A stretch of DNA of 64,000 nucleotides from Flagellimonas lutimaris (GTDB lineage: Bacteria; Bacteroidota; Bacteroidia; Flavobacteriales; Flavobacteriaceae). Location of the stretch: NCBI RefSeq assembly GCF_003581615.1, contig NZ_QXFH01000069.1:160298-224297 (forward strand). Reading direction: 5' to 3'. Position numbers and translations under genes: made by a program. The notes under the pieces are model-generated. The model saw only the letters and a list, made by a program, of their open reading frames with translations, was not told the DNA's origin and did not search any database. Position 1 is the first letter of the stretch; each line of letters begins with the position of its first letter. Below are positions 54,865 through 62,766 of this stretch, piece by piece.

Positions 54865-56607
54865 ATGAGACTTTCCTTTGCAGAACAGATACAAAACGCC
54901 AATGTGCTTTTACACGAAAATGAGGTTGAGAAGTCCATTGAAAATTACCAAGAGGCATTGCGATTGGCCACAACTCCCGTGCAACAACTTCACTTGAACA
55001 ATATTCTGGGAAGGTTGTATCAAAGAACTAAAAATCCGAACAAAGCCATTGAGGCTTTTGAAAATGCGTTGACTTTAATGGAAGGGAATACCAATCTTGG
55101 AACTTCGATAGAGATGGCCTCTATCTTAAATAATATTGCCGCCATACAATCGGAAACAGATAAGGCAACGGCCATAGACCATTACAAAAAAGCCCTTGCC
55201 ATTTATACTGAAATGGTTGAAGACGGGGAATCGGATTATGGTCCACATTTGGCAAATACCCAATTTGCCCTGGCAGAGGTATATGCCAAAAAGAAAGATT
55301 ATTACTTCGCCAAAAAATATTATAAGGAGGCAATCAAGATTTATGAAAGTCTGAAGGGGCCTGATTATTTGAGATTACGGGCCAGTGCCCACTATCAACT
55401 GGGCAATATTTATACGGATGAGTTTAACCTGTTCGATGCCAAGGTTCATTATATGAAGGCTCAGAACCTTTTTGAAAACTTGATAGCGGAAGGGGATGAT
55501 GCCTTGAAACCTTATTTGGCAGCTGTCCTTAATAATTTAGCGGTGACGTTCAATTCGATGGAGGAACCTGAAAAATCTTTGCAATATTATGGTTTGGCCC
55601 TAAAAGCTTATCAGGAATTGTCAGATCTCAACTTTGATATCTTTCAGCCTTATGTTGCTTCTACCTTTAACAGCTTGGGCATTGTACATTCCGAAATGGA
55701 GAATTTTGACCAGGCCATTCAAAACATAAGTCAAGCTGTGGATCGGTACAACGAACTGGCAGATGCAAGACCTCAAGAGTTTACGCATTATTTGGCTACG
55801 GGTTTACACAATTTGGGTTTGTTCCATTTTGAATTGAGGAAGTATGATGGCGCCATGGATTATTTTGGTCAAGCGTTGGAAATCAGAAGGAAATTGGCAG
55901 CCGAAGAACCTGAAGATTTTGATGCTGATTTTTGTGCTACAGCATTGAATTTGGTGGAGCTCTATCAAACCCAGTTGGAAGATAAGCTTGATTTTACCTT
56001 CAAAACTCAAGCTTTGGAGCTGTTATCTGATGTGGAAGCGCGATTGCAAAAATATGGGGACAACTTGGCGGTCATCAAAAATATGAAAAACGATAGCCAG
56101 CATTATTTGGACTATTTTACCACAATCAATGAGGACCATTTGTCCTTGCACCATGTTTTAAGAAAGGCCAACAATCTAAAAGAACAAATAGATGAAACCA
56201 TTTATCCCGAAGAAAAAATGGTCTTTCAACAAGAAATCATGAACCTCCTTAAAGATAGTTTCAACAAATATCCCAACAATGATCGTATTAAGTACGAACT
56301 TGCCCTTGCCCATGTAAATATGAGCTGGATTCAATTAAGGATTAAAGAATATGATAAAGCGGAACAAACAATACTAGATGCACCGATTCTTGAAATTCCA
56401 CTACTGACTTTGAGCTGTAATTTGGCACATAGCTATCTATTGAAATCTGATATGGATAAAGCCATGGTGCTTTACGAAGAACTTTCTAAAAAAGTGAATG
56501 ATCAGAATGAAAGCTACAAGTCAATAATTTTAAAAGATTTTGATACTTTGAGGAAAGACGGAATTGATCACGATGGATTTAACATTGTAGCGGAACGTTT
56601 TAAATAA
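54865..56607 (+). CDS. TPR-repeat protein at the end of the hyp operon
   Basis: A 580-residue cytoplasmic protein without signal, made of about ten tetratricopeptide repeats over residues 5-350 (for example LHLNNILGRLYQRTKNPNKAIEAFENAL and ATGLHNLGLFHFELRKYDGAMDYFGQALEI), followed by a helical C-terminal region. Probably a protein-binding scaffold. It starts 17 nt after aat and ends in a terminator. Whether it assists hydrogenase assembly is unknown. Confidence 0.8.
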   Translation: MRLSFAEQIQNANVLLHENEVEKSIENYQEALRLATTPVQQLHLNNILGRLYQRTKNPNKAIEAFENALTLMEGNTNLGTSIEMASILNNIAAIQSETDKATAIDHYKKALAIYTEMVEDGESDYGPHLANTQFALAEVYAKKKDYYFAKKYYKEAIKIYESLKGPDYLRLRASAHYQLGNIYTDEFNLFDAKVHYMKAQNLFENLIAEGDDALKPYLAAVLNNLAVTFNSMEEPEKSLQYYGLALKAYQELSDLNFDIFQPYVASTFNSLGIVHSEMENFDQAIQNISQAVDRYNELADARPQEFTHYLATGLHNLGLFHFELRKYDGAMDYFGQALEIRRKLAAEEPEDFDADFCATALNLVELYQTQLEDKLDFTFKTQALELLSDVEARLQKYGDNLAVIKNMKNDSQHYLDYFTTINEDHLSLHHVLRKANNLKEQIDETIYPEEKMVFQQEIMNLLKDSFNKYPNNDRIKYELALAHVNMSWIQLRIKEYDKAEQTILDAPILEIPLLTLSCNLAHSYLLKSDMDKAMVLYEELSKKVNDQNESYKSIILKDFDTLRKDGIDHDGFNIVAERFK

Positions 56608-56626
56608 TCCAATAGAAATATAAAAA

Positions 56627-56685
56627 GAACCGGCCAAAAAGTGTTCCTGTTTGTTTAGAACAGTGTTGCACCTTTTGGCCAGTTC
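56627..56685. terminator. Long bidirectional hairpin between TPR gene and dsrE-like gene
   Basis: Arms of 17 nt, GAACCGGCCAAAAAGTG and CACCTTTTGGCCAGTTC, pair with two imperfect positions, and an inner GTTC/GAAC pair extends the stem. It lies between convergent genes and probably stops transcription from both sides. Confidence 0.65.
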
Positions 56686-56722
56686 CCGTTAAATATAAAA
56701 AAGGTATTGTTTTTCTATATTC

Positions 56723-57199
56723 TTATATGAACAGCAGTTGGGTTCCATCTTGGTCTGCCCTGCTGTAGAAATCTCCAATGGTAAGGATGCCATCCAAATC
56801 ATCGATAAGGTCTTTTTCTTCTAAATGGAACATATCGACTGCCAGTTTACAAGCCCAGAGTTTACATCCGGAGTCCGATAGGATTTCCAAGAATTCACCT
56901 ACTGGCGGCATATCCAATTTGTCCATTTCTTTTTTCATCATGTTGGAGGCCAATGCTTCAACACCTGGTAAACCACCCAACATGGTTGGCATGTGCATTG
57001 CCGGATTACCAACGGTGGCAACGTGCAAGTGCTCCAGTTTCTTCTTTTGAATGGCTTCCAACCCAAAGAACGTAAAGAATATTTCAGATTCTATGCCTTC
57101 CATTCGGGCTCCATTGGCCATCACAAATGCTGCATACACATTTTCGAGTGTGGCTTTGGAGAGTATAAAAAGCATTTTTTTAACTTTTGTATCGCTCAT
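56723..57199 (-). CDS. DsrE/DsrF-like (DrsE family) protein
   Basis: A 158-residue DsrE-fold protein: KKMLFILSKATLENVYAAFVMANGARMEGIESEIFFTFFGLEAI at the start and GCKLWACKLAVDMFHL near residue 115-130, with a Cys pair that could carry persulfide sulfur. Relatives pass sulfur to TusE/DsrC-type proteins. The DsrC/TusE-like gene and sulfide:quinone oxidoreductase lie upstream on the same strand, which supports a sulfane-sulfur role. Confidence 0.8.
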   Translation of the reverse strand: MSDTKVKKMLFILSKATLENVYAAFVMANGARMEGIESEIFFTFFGLEAIQKKKLEHLHVATVGNPAMHMPTMLGGLPGVEALASNMMKKEMDKLDMPPVGEFLEILSDSGCKLWACKLAVDMFHLEEKDLIDDLDGILTIGDFYSRADQDGTQLLFI

Positions 57200-57253
57200 A
57201 ATCTTAAGTTTGATTTTGTTCTTAAATCAGATTAATTGAACCTATATCTGTAA

Positions 57254-57562
57254 TTAAATACAGCTTTTTGGTTTTGGAATTCCTGCGATCATAGTCGCTT
57301 TTTTCAATGGTCCACCAGGGAACAGTGCGTAGAATTCCTTAATATTGATAACACCACTTTTTTTGATTCCTCTAATGGATAGCGGTTCCTCATTTTTATA
57401 TTTCTCCTGGATGTAATCTATGATTTCCCAGTGCTTATCGGTCATTTCTATACCTTGCTCTTTTGCTATTTCTGTGGCAATTTCTTTGTTCCATTGAGAA
57501 AGATCGGTTAAATATCCTTCTTGGTCCACTGAAATTGTTGCTTGTCCTATTGTCTTGTCCAT
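57254..57562 (-). CDS. TusE/DsrC/DsvC family sulfur carrier
   Basis: A 102-residue sulfur-carrier protein ending IPKPKSCI, so the conserved penultimate Cys of the swinging C-terminal arm is present. The second arm Cys used by true DsrC with sulfite reductase is absent (the position lies in KKATMIAG), which makes it more TusE-like or DsrC-related. It has the family segment HWEIIDYIQEKY and lies between the DsrE-like gene and the oxidoreductase gene. No dsrAB gene is in the window. Confidence 0.85.
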   Translation of the reverse strand: MDKTIGQATISVDQEGYLTDLSQWNKEIATEIAKEQGIEMTDKHWEIIDYIQEKYKNEEPLSIRGIKKSGVINIKEFYALFPGGPLKKATMIAGIPKPKSCI

Positions 57563-57587
57563 TTTATTTAGTATTTAGGTTTACAAA

Positions 57588-58835
57588 TTATGCTTCTGTT
57601 TCTTCAAAGTGTTTTCCTTTTTCACTCATGGTGGCGGAGACGAAAGGAATATGGATTCCTTTGATCAACATGTTCCAGTAAATCCACCTGAATGCCATTT
57701 TTCCCATGTGGTTTGTTCTGCTTTCTTTAAGAAGGTTCAATGGTCCAACTCCAGGGAATGGGAATGTACCTTCCACAGGTTCATGAGTGTAGTTAAAGTC
57801 AATTAAAAGAGCTTTGCCACCGCCAGTTTCAATAAAGCAGTTGGCGTGTCCGTCGAACTCTTCTTTCAAAGGTTCCCCGTTGATGTACCTTAAAATATTC
57901 TCGGTCAATATTTCGGCCTCAAAGTGTGCAACGGAACCAGCTTTGGAAGCAGGTAAGTTGGTAGCATCACCAAGAGCAAAAATATTTTCGTGATCTTCGG
58001 TTTGCAAAGTAGCTTTATTGGTGGGTACAAAGTTGAGATCATCACCCATTCCCGATCTCTCGATCAAAGCATCACCCATATTGGTAGGTACGGTAACCAA
58101 TATATCGTAAGGAACCTCGGTTTCTGCGTAATCAATGATTTTGTTGTTTTCATAATCAACACGCTCAATATTGAAATCGGTAACTTCTTTGATTCCCTTA
58201 TCTGTCAACAAGTGATGTAGTGCTTTTGTAGCTTTAGGTTTAGTAAAGGCACCGCCTAAAGGGGTTACGAAGGTAATGTCCACTTTGTCTCGCATGCCTT
58301 TGTTCTTAAAGTAAGAATCTGCCAAGAAAGCAAACTCTAATGGAGCAACGGGGCATTTGATGGGCATTTCGGTAATGTGCACCACCAATTTACCACCTTC
58401 CCATTCACGGAATTTATCACGAAGAGCTTTTGAACCTTCATAGGTATAAAAGTCAAAGACACTCTTGTGCCATTCAGGACCTTTCATGCCCTCGACTTCC
58501 TCTGGGGCAATCTTGGTGCCAGTAGCAATGATCAAGATATCGTAAGCGAGTTCGGTGCCATTTTCGAGCAAAACTTTATTATCATCAGGTTGGATAAGTT
58601 CAATTTTCTCATTGATGTAATTGACTCCTTTTGGAATAAACTTGGCGCCTTTTTTCTTGACTTGTTTGGTGGTATAAATATCAAAGGGGAGAAATAAAAA
58701 CCCAGGTTGATAATAATGGGTCTTATATTGATCTACCACGGTGATTTGCCATTCATTTTTAGGAAGTTTGGATACAAGATGGTTGGACATCATTGTTCCG
58801 GCTGTTCCCGCTCCTAATATGACTAAATTTTTCAT
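57588..58835 (-). CDS. Sulfide:quinone oxidoreductase-like flavoprotein
   Basis: FAD enzyme of 415 residues expected to oxidise sulfide to sulfane sulfur and reduce quinone. The dinucleotide fold starts at NLVILGAGTAGT; IIATGTKIAPEE and IFALGDATNLPASKAGS follow. Redox Cys candidates are C161 (MPIKCPVAP) and C333 (ANCFIETGGGKA). The C-terminal part has an amphipathic stretch for membrane attachment (FRWIYWNMLIKGI). It is the first gene of the operon with the TusE-like and DsrE-like genes, under a CRP/FNR-type promoter. Confidence 0.87.
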   Translation of the reverse strand: MKNLVILGAGTAGTMMSNHLVSKLPKNEWQITVVDQYKTHYYQPGFLFLPFDIYTTKQVKKKGAKFIPKGVNYINEKIELIQPDDNKVLLENGTELAYDILIIATGTKIAPEEVEGMKGPEWHKSVFDFYTYEGSKALRDKFREWEGGKLVVHITEMPIKCPVAPLEFAFLADSYFKNKGMRDKVDITFVTPLGGAFTKPKATKALHHLLTDKGIKEVTDFNIERVDYENNKIIDYAETEVPYDILVTVPTNMGDALIERSGMGDDLNFVPTNKATLQTEDHENIFALGDATNLPASKAGSVAHFEAEILTENILRYINGEPLKEEFDGHANCFIETGGGKALLIDFNYTHEPVEGTFPFPGVGPLNLLKESRTNHMGKMAFRWIYWNMLIKGIHIPFVSATMSEKGKHFEETEA

Positions 58836-58863
58836 GATTTCTAGATTGTATGATTTACTTGGG

Positions 58864-58906
58864 TAAAAGTAGTCAAAGGTTAAATTCGCAAATATGACAA
58901 TTGTCA
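58864..58906 (-). promoter_or_regulatory. CRP/FNR-type promoter of the sulfide:quinone oxidoreductase operon
   Basis: Operator TGACAATTGTCA (58895-58906), the same 12-mer as between hyaA and hypA, then exactly 23 nt, then TACTTTTA (58864-58871, minus strand), identical to the hyaA box. The start codon follows about 25 nt after the predicted transcript start. Confidence 0.7.
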
Positions 58907-58924
58907 GTTTCTAGCTTTTTCCTG

Positions 58925-58940
58925 TGTAACAAAAGTTACA
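58925..58940. promoter_or_regulatory. Second palindrome upstream of the oxidoreductase promoter
   Basis: Perfect palindrome TGTAAC-AAAA-GTTACA, with the 4-nt spacer usual for CRP/FNR-family sites but different half-sites. Its centre is 32 bp from that of the TGACAATTGTCA site, about three helical turns, so both proteins would lie on the same face. Confidence 0.5.
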
Positions 58941-59269
58941 TAAGTAATTGTTTTTTAATGGTATACTAAAAACTAATTGAGTAATGGCAATACCTATGGA
59001 GCGTTGTTCCGTATTTTAAAATTGCCTTGATTTTGGTCGGAAATGTTTGAAAAATCATGAAAAATGAAATATTGGGCGCTGTTTGCGATTCAATCCTAGA
59101 GCCCTGGAAATGCTAACATATCATAACATCGCATAAATAACCTGCAAATAATTTTAGGAGTTGATCTGTGACATTGTGTTTAAAAAAATCATTCTAGTCT
59201 AGAGCTACTTGTTTTTGGTAGTTTTAAAAACGCATAAATGAAAAAGAAACCGATTTGCTTTCAAAAGAA

Positions 59270-60328
59270 TTAAACTTTAAACCTAATCGTAAAGGTAGTT
59301 CCTTGGTTAACGTGGCTATCGATCTCAATACTCCCTCCAAGGCTGGTAACTTGTTCATGGACCAAATATAGACCGACTCCCTTGCTATCTTCATTGCTAT
59401 GGAATTTCTGGTTCAATTTAAAAATAAGGCCTCCTACTTTCTCCATGTCAAAGCCACGTCCATTGTCAGCATAGATAAGTTTTTTCTCTCCATTTTCTTG
59501 GATCGTTCTTATGGTGATTTCGGGTGGAATACTTGGTCTGGCATATTTAATGGAATTGGTGATCAAATTCAAAAAGATACTTTCCATGTAAATATCCTTG
59601 AAGTTTACGGTTGTCATAGCGCTAAAGTCTATGTGAAATTTAACACTTGCCCTTTCTATCAGTGAGTTTATTGAATTCTGAACCTTATTAAAAGCCTTTT
59701 TAAAATCTACCTCTTCCATTTCCATATCGAGAACGTCTCCTTCCTTATAAGAGTCGATATACGTATTCATGGAATCCTTTAATCCTTCGGCGGATAATTG
59801 TATTAGGCTGAGTATTTCCTTGGTGTCCGCATCATCGATTTTGGTCAAGTCTATTAAATTGACCAAGGACATAATATTGTTCAATGGTGATCTTAGGTCA
59901 TGCGCGGTGCTGTAGTTTTGCTGTTTAAGCTTTTTATTGATCCTGGAAAGTTGACTTAAATGCGATATACGTTCTTTTTCTAGGTTTTTAACATGAGTGA
60001 TATCTTTGGCTATGGCATAGATCAATCTTTCATTTTCCTGGGGTATGGATGTCCAATGCAGCCAAACAAGAGCTCCGGACTTAGTCAGGTATCTATTTTC
60101 GAAATTCACAAGCGGAACATTCCTCTTTAGTGCTTCCCTAAAAGCGGCTGTACGCTCTTGATCTTCAGGATAAATAAATTCAGAGATTAATTTCGACTTC
60201 AATTCCTCTTCGGAATATCCCAAAAGTTTTATAAAAGCAGGATTTATTTTTACAAAATACCCCTCATAATCTGCAATGCAGAGACAATCCATGGATTGTT
60301 CAAAAAAGGGTTCTAATTGGGGGTTCAT
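59270..60328 (-). CDS. PAS-domain sensor histidine kinase
   Basis: A 352-residue soluble kinase. PAS domain about residues 8-120 (DCLCIADYEGYFVKINPAFIKLLGYSEEEL), then HisKA with AHDLRSPLNNIMSLV (phospho-acceptor His) and HATPase_c (ITNSIKYARP, YADNGRGFDMEKVGG, GVGLYLVHEQVTSLGGSIEI). There is no transmembrane segment. No response regulator is next to it, so it is an orphan kinase; its signal, perhaps redox or a small ligand in PAS, cannot be told. Confidence 0.9.
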   Translation of the reverse strand: MNPQLEPFFEQSMDCLCIADYEGYFVKINPAFIKLLGYSEEELKSKLISEFIYPEDQERTAAFREALKRNVPLVNFENRYLTKSGALVWLHWTSIPQENERLIYAIAKDITHVKNLEKERISHLSQLSRINKKLKQQNYSTAHDLRSPLNNIMSLVNLIDLTKIDDADTKEILSLIQLSAEGLKDSMNTYIDSYKEGDVLDMEMEEVDFKKAFNKVQNSINSLIERASVKFHIDFSAMTTVNFKDIYMESIFLNLITNSIKYARPSIPPEITIRTIQENGEKKLIYADNGRGFDMEKVGGLIFKLNQKFHSNEDSKGVGLYLVHEQVTSLGGSIEIDSHVNQGTTFTIRFKV

Positions 60329-60351
60329 TTTATTTAAGCTATGACATTTAT

Positions 60352-60377
60352 AATTTCACCTCCCTTGGGTGGAAATT
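60352..60377 (-). other. Hairpin in the histidine kinase leader
   Basis: Arms AATTTC-ACC and GGTGGAAATT pair with one bulge. It lies 24 nt upstream of the kinase start codon and would be in its 5' leader. Possible RNA-level control or chance. Confidence 0.3.
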
Positions 60378-60592
60378 AAGTTCTCTTTAAGTGAAACATT
60401 TAGTGGTCGGTATTCTTTATAAGACCTACAACAAAAATTTACTTTTGGATAAGTAATAATTACATAAAGTAACGGAATTAATTACCAGTTATTTTAAAGT
60501 TAAAGGTGAAGTGATAGCATATCATTTTTCTTAGGCGATGTGGATTTGGTAACTTGTTAATCGGTTTTAACTGATGTCTTATAAAATAAAAA

Positions 60593-60621
60593 AAACCTGT
60601 AAATCAGTAATTTACAGGTTT
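60593..60621 (-). terminator. Minus-strand terminator with no upstream gene
   Basis: Stem AAACCTGTAAAT / ATTTACAGGTTT with a 5-nt loop, followed on the minus strand by eight T. The same 12-bp stem terminates dabA. No protein gene feeds into it, so a short RNA or a lost gene is implied. Confidence 0.7.
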
Positions 60622-60644
60622 AATATATTGTTTTGATGGTGTCT

Positions 60645-60702
60645 TAGTGGAGCCGGAGGCACTAGAACCTACCTTTGGAAACCCCTTATTTATAAGGGTT
60701 TC
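60645..60702 (-). other. tRNA-3'-end-like stretch and hairpin, candidate attachment-site remnant
   Basis: On the minus strand a hairpin (GAAACCC / GGGTTTC, 60678-60702, one bulged base) precedes GGTTCTAGTGCCTCCGGCTC followed by CACTA. The GGTTC and acceptor-like GGCTCCA recall the T-arm and 3' end of a tRNA, but the T-stem does not pair and no 5' half is found. It could be an integrase attachment remnant or the end of a small RNA, with the terminator at 60593 behind it. Confidence 0.35.
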
Positions 60703-60949
60703 AAGCCTTTCAATAATTTATGCTCACCGAATAGGTCACTTTTCATTAAGTAGGTGTTAATACATTGAAAAACAATTATTTAAAACATATTTATTGAGCC
60801 AACCTAACAATGCTGATTTTGGAATGCATAACTCCGACGAAAGAGTATTTGCCTTGGAAACAGGAAAGTCGTGAATGTAACTTTGTTGTGATATCGCTTG
60901 ACTAACCAATTTAATCATTTTTTGTTTACTCAAGTATACAATAATTGAC

Positions 60950-60957
60950 TATTTTTG
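60950..60957 (+). promoter_or_regulatory. -7 box of the ATPase gene
   Basis: TATTTTTG matches TAnnTTTG. The predicted transcript start lies near 60963, so translation should start at ATG 60976 rather than at 60955. Confidence 0.5.
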
Positions 60958-60975
60958 TTTATCAAAACAAACAAA

Positions 60976-62172
60976 ATGGAGTTTTTATTTGAGCAGTTTC
61001 AGCAAAAGTTAAAACATACTTCGACCGATTTCGTTAGATCAATTATGGATGAGATTCATTGGGATGCGAGGCTGATTGGTATAAAAGGAGCAAGAGGTAT
61101 TGGAAAAACCACACTTTTGCTTCAATATATCAAGTTGCACCTTAGCAGCTCCCTTGGACAGACACTATATGTTAGCTTGGATGACATTTGGTTCAACCAC
61201 CATTCCCTTATTGAATTGGTACGCGATTTTGAACGACAAGGGGGGCGTTATCTTTTTTTGGATGAAGTACATAAATATTCGGGATGGGCGCAGGAACTAA
61301 AGAACATATATGACAGTTACCCGAACCTAAAAATCGTTTTTACTGGATCCTCACTCCTTGAAATTTTGAATGCTCGTGCCGACCTAAGCCGAAGAGCTGT
61401 AGTTTATAGCATGCAAGGGTTTTCTTTCCGGGAATATATCGGGGTGGAATCGGGAACTCTCCTTAAACCATTGTCCCTTGATCAAATCATAGAAAACCAT
61501 ATTGAAGTGACTCAACTAATCAATGACAAGATAAAGCCATTTCAATATTTCGATAACTACCTTAAACACGGATATTATCCCTTTTATAAGGAAGAGCTCG
61601 ACCTTTACGAAATGCGCCTTGGGGAAGTAGTGAACATGATTCTGGAAATTGAATTGCCATTGTTGCGAAACGTGGATATGGCCTATGTGACCAAAGTGAA
61701 ACAACTTTTGGTAATTATAGCCGAATCCGTTCCATTTGTTCCGAATGTAAGCAAGTTGAGCGATAAAATCGGTATTAATAGAGCAACCTTATTGTCCTAT
61801 CTAAACTATTTGGATGAAATCGGACTGACCTATAACCTTTATAAAGACGCCCATGGTATCAGCAAGCTCCAGAAACCCTCCAAGGTTTATCTGGAAAATA
61901 CCAACCTAATCTTTTTATTGGCAAGAAATAATGCAAACTTAGGGAACCTTAGGGAAACTTTTTTCTCTAATCAATTGAGCTATCGGCATTCACTTGGATA
62001 TACTGATATAGGCGATTTTTTAGTTGATGGTAAATTAACCTTTGAGATTGGGGGCAAAGGGAAAGGCCATAAACAGATAAAAAAAGTACCCAACTCCTAT
62101 GTTGTGGCCGACGATATATTGTATGGCTCACAAAACAAAATACCGCTTTGGCTTTTTGGGTTTCTTTATTAG
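60976..62172 (+). CDS. AAA ATPase, DUF4143-type
   Basis: A 398-residue predicted ATP-binding protein. Walker A is GARGIGKTTLL, Walker B is YLFLDEVHKY, followed by the sensor-like IVFTGSSLLEIL and arginine-rich ADLSRRAVVYSM. The C-terminal half (about residues 210-398) has a winged-helix-like segment (KIGINRATLLSYLNYLDEIGL) and a nuclease-like DUF4143 end. Such ATPases are frequent on variable islands and have no settled function. Start chosen from the -7 box at 60950. Confidence 0.8.
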   Translation: MEFLFEQFQQKLKHTSTDFVRSIMDEIHWDARLIGIKGARGIGKTTLLLQYIKLHLSSSLGQTLYVSLDDIWFNHHSLIELVRDFERQGGRYLFLDEVHKYSGWAQELKNIYDSYPNLKIVFTGSSLLEILNARADLSRRAVVYSMQGFSFREYIGVESGTLLKPLSLDQIIENHIEVTQLINDKIKPFQYFDNYLKHGYYPFYKEELDLYEMRLGEVVNMILEIELPLLRNVDMAYVTKVKQLLVIIAESVPFVPNVSKLSDKIGINRATLLSYLNYLDEIGLTYNLYKDAHGISKLQKPSKVYLENTNLIFLLARNNANLGNLRETFFSNQLSYRHSLGYTDIGDFLVDGKLTFEIGGKGKGHKQIKKVPNSYVVADDILYGSQNKIPLWLFGFLY

Positions 62173-62386
62173 TTCATTGTCAACATTGTACGTGCCAAAT
62201 GGTTTGGAACACTAAAGACAGAAAATTATAGCTATCGAATATTTGGTAGTGGTGACCTGGGATTTAAATTTTTATGTTGTTAAAGGAAGGTCAATTTTAT
62301 CTGGCAAGGGCGGTGTACTTTGTCCAGTATTCTCACTTTAGTCAATTTCTTCAAACAAAAATCTTGAAAGGAGGCTATCTCATATA

Positions 62387-62405
62387 ATTACTGTTATAAG
62401 GGTAT
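62387..62405. promoter_or_regulatory. HipB operator candidate O1
   Basis: ATTACTGTTATAAGGGTAT, the weakest palindrome of three sharing TTACTG-N6-8-GGTA. It starts 70 bp before O2. Confidence 0.5.
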
Positions 62406-62456
62406 TATATAATGATTTAACTAGGTTGATTAAAGAACTTGGTATTAATAAATAAA

Positions 62457-62476
62457 ATTACTGCTATAGCGGTAAT
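62457..62476. promoter_or_regulatory. HipB operator candidate O2
   Basis: ATTACTGCTATAGCGGTAAT, a near-perfect palindrome (one asymmetric pair). Confidence 0.65.
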
Positions 62477-62528
62477 AATAATGAAATTAATGCTCTTTAA
62501 TAACTATTCAATAGATAAAATACGTATA

Positions 62529-62548
62529 TTTACTGTTTAAACGGTAAA
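62529..62548. promoter_or_regulatory. HipB operator candidate O3
   Basis: TTTACTGTTTAAACGGTAAA, a near-perfect palindrome ending 2 nt before the hipB start codon, ideally placed for autorepression. Confidence 0.65.
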
Positions 62549-62550
62549 TT

Positions 62551-62766
62551 ATGTCTGATTTTAATTTAGGTTCAATGGTTAAAGACCATCGCAAGAGAGC
62601 AGGGCTGACACAGCTTGAACTGGCCAATTTGGCCGGTATAGGTAAGACAACCGTCTTTGATATCGAAAAAGATAAGGAAACCGTTAGGTGGAGCAATCTT
62701 TTAGCCGTGCTCCAGGTATTGAATATAGCCGTGGAATTTAAAAGCCCATTGGCTGAAAACGTATGA
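62551..62766 (+). CDS. hipB: HipB-like antitoxin/repressor (XRE HTH)
   Basis: A 71-residue DNA-binding protein made almost wholly of one XRE helix-turn-helix (SMVKDHRKRAGLTQLELANLAGIGKTTVFDIEKDKE). It should repress its own operon through the palindromes just upstream. Its stop overlaps the next start (ATGA). HipB proteins are usually 70-90 residues. Confidence 0.88.
   Translation: MSDFNLGSMVKDHRKRAGLTQLELANLAGIGKTTVFDIEKDKETVRWSNLLAVLQVLNIAVEFKSPLAENV

Larger units (their letters stand above)
58836..59269. other. Gene-free 434-base intergenic region
   Basis: Holds the divided regulatory region of the oxidoreductase operon (58864-58940) on its left. The right part (about 58945-59269), downstream of the histidine kinase gene, shows only AT-rich sequence and a weak GTTTTT/AAAAAC stem near 59211-59231. 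No supported gene on either strand. Confidence 0.6.
60329..60975. other. Gene-free 647-base region with an orphan transcription-like unit
   Basis: Left part: leader of the histidine kinase gene. Middle (60593-60702): a minus-strand terminator, a tRNA-3'-end-like stretch and a hairpin, described separately. Right end: a -7 box for the ATPase gene. No open frame of note on either strand. Confidence 0.6.
62173..62550. other. Gene-free 378-base region with three HipB operators
   Basis: The left 210 bases show nothing recognisable. The right half is AT-rich with three palindromes spaced 70 and 72 bp apart, each described separately. Confidence 0.7.

Noticed and set aside
60640..60740. A complete tRNA gene on the minus strand
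   Set aside because: Only a 3'-end-like stretch is present; the T-stem does not pair and no D-arm, anticodon arm or 5' acceptor strand is found.
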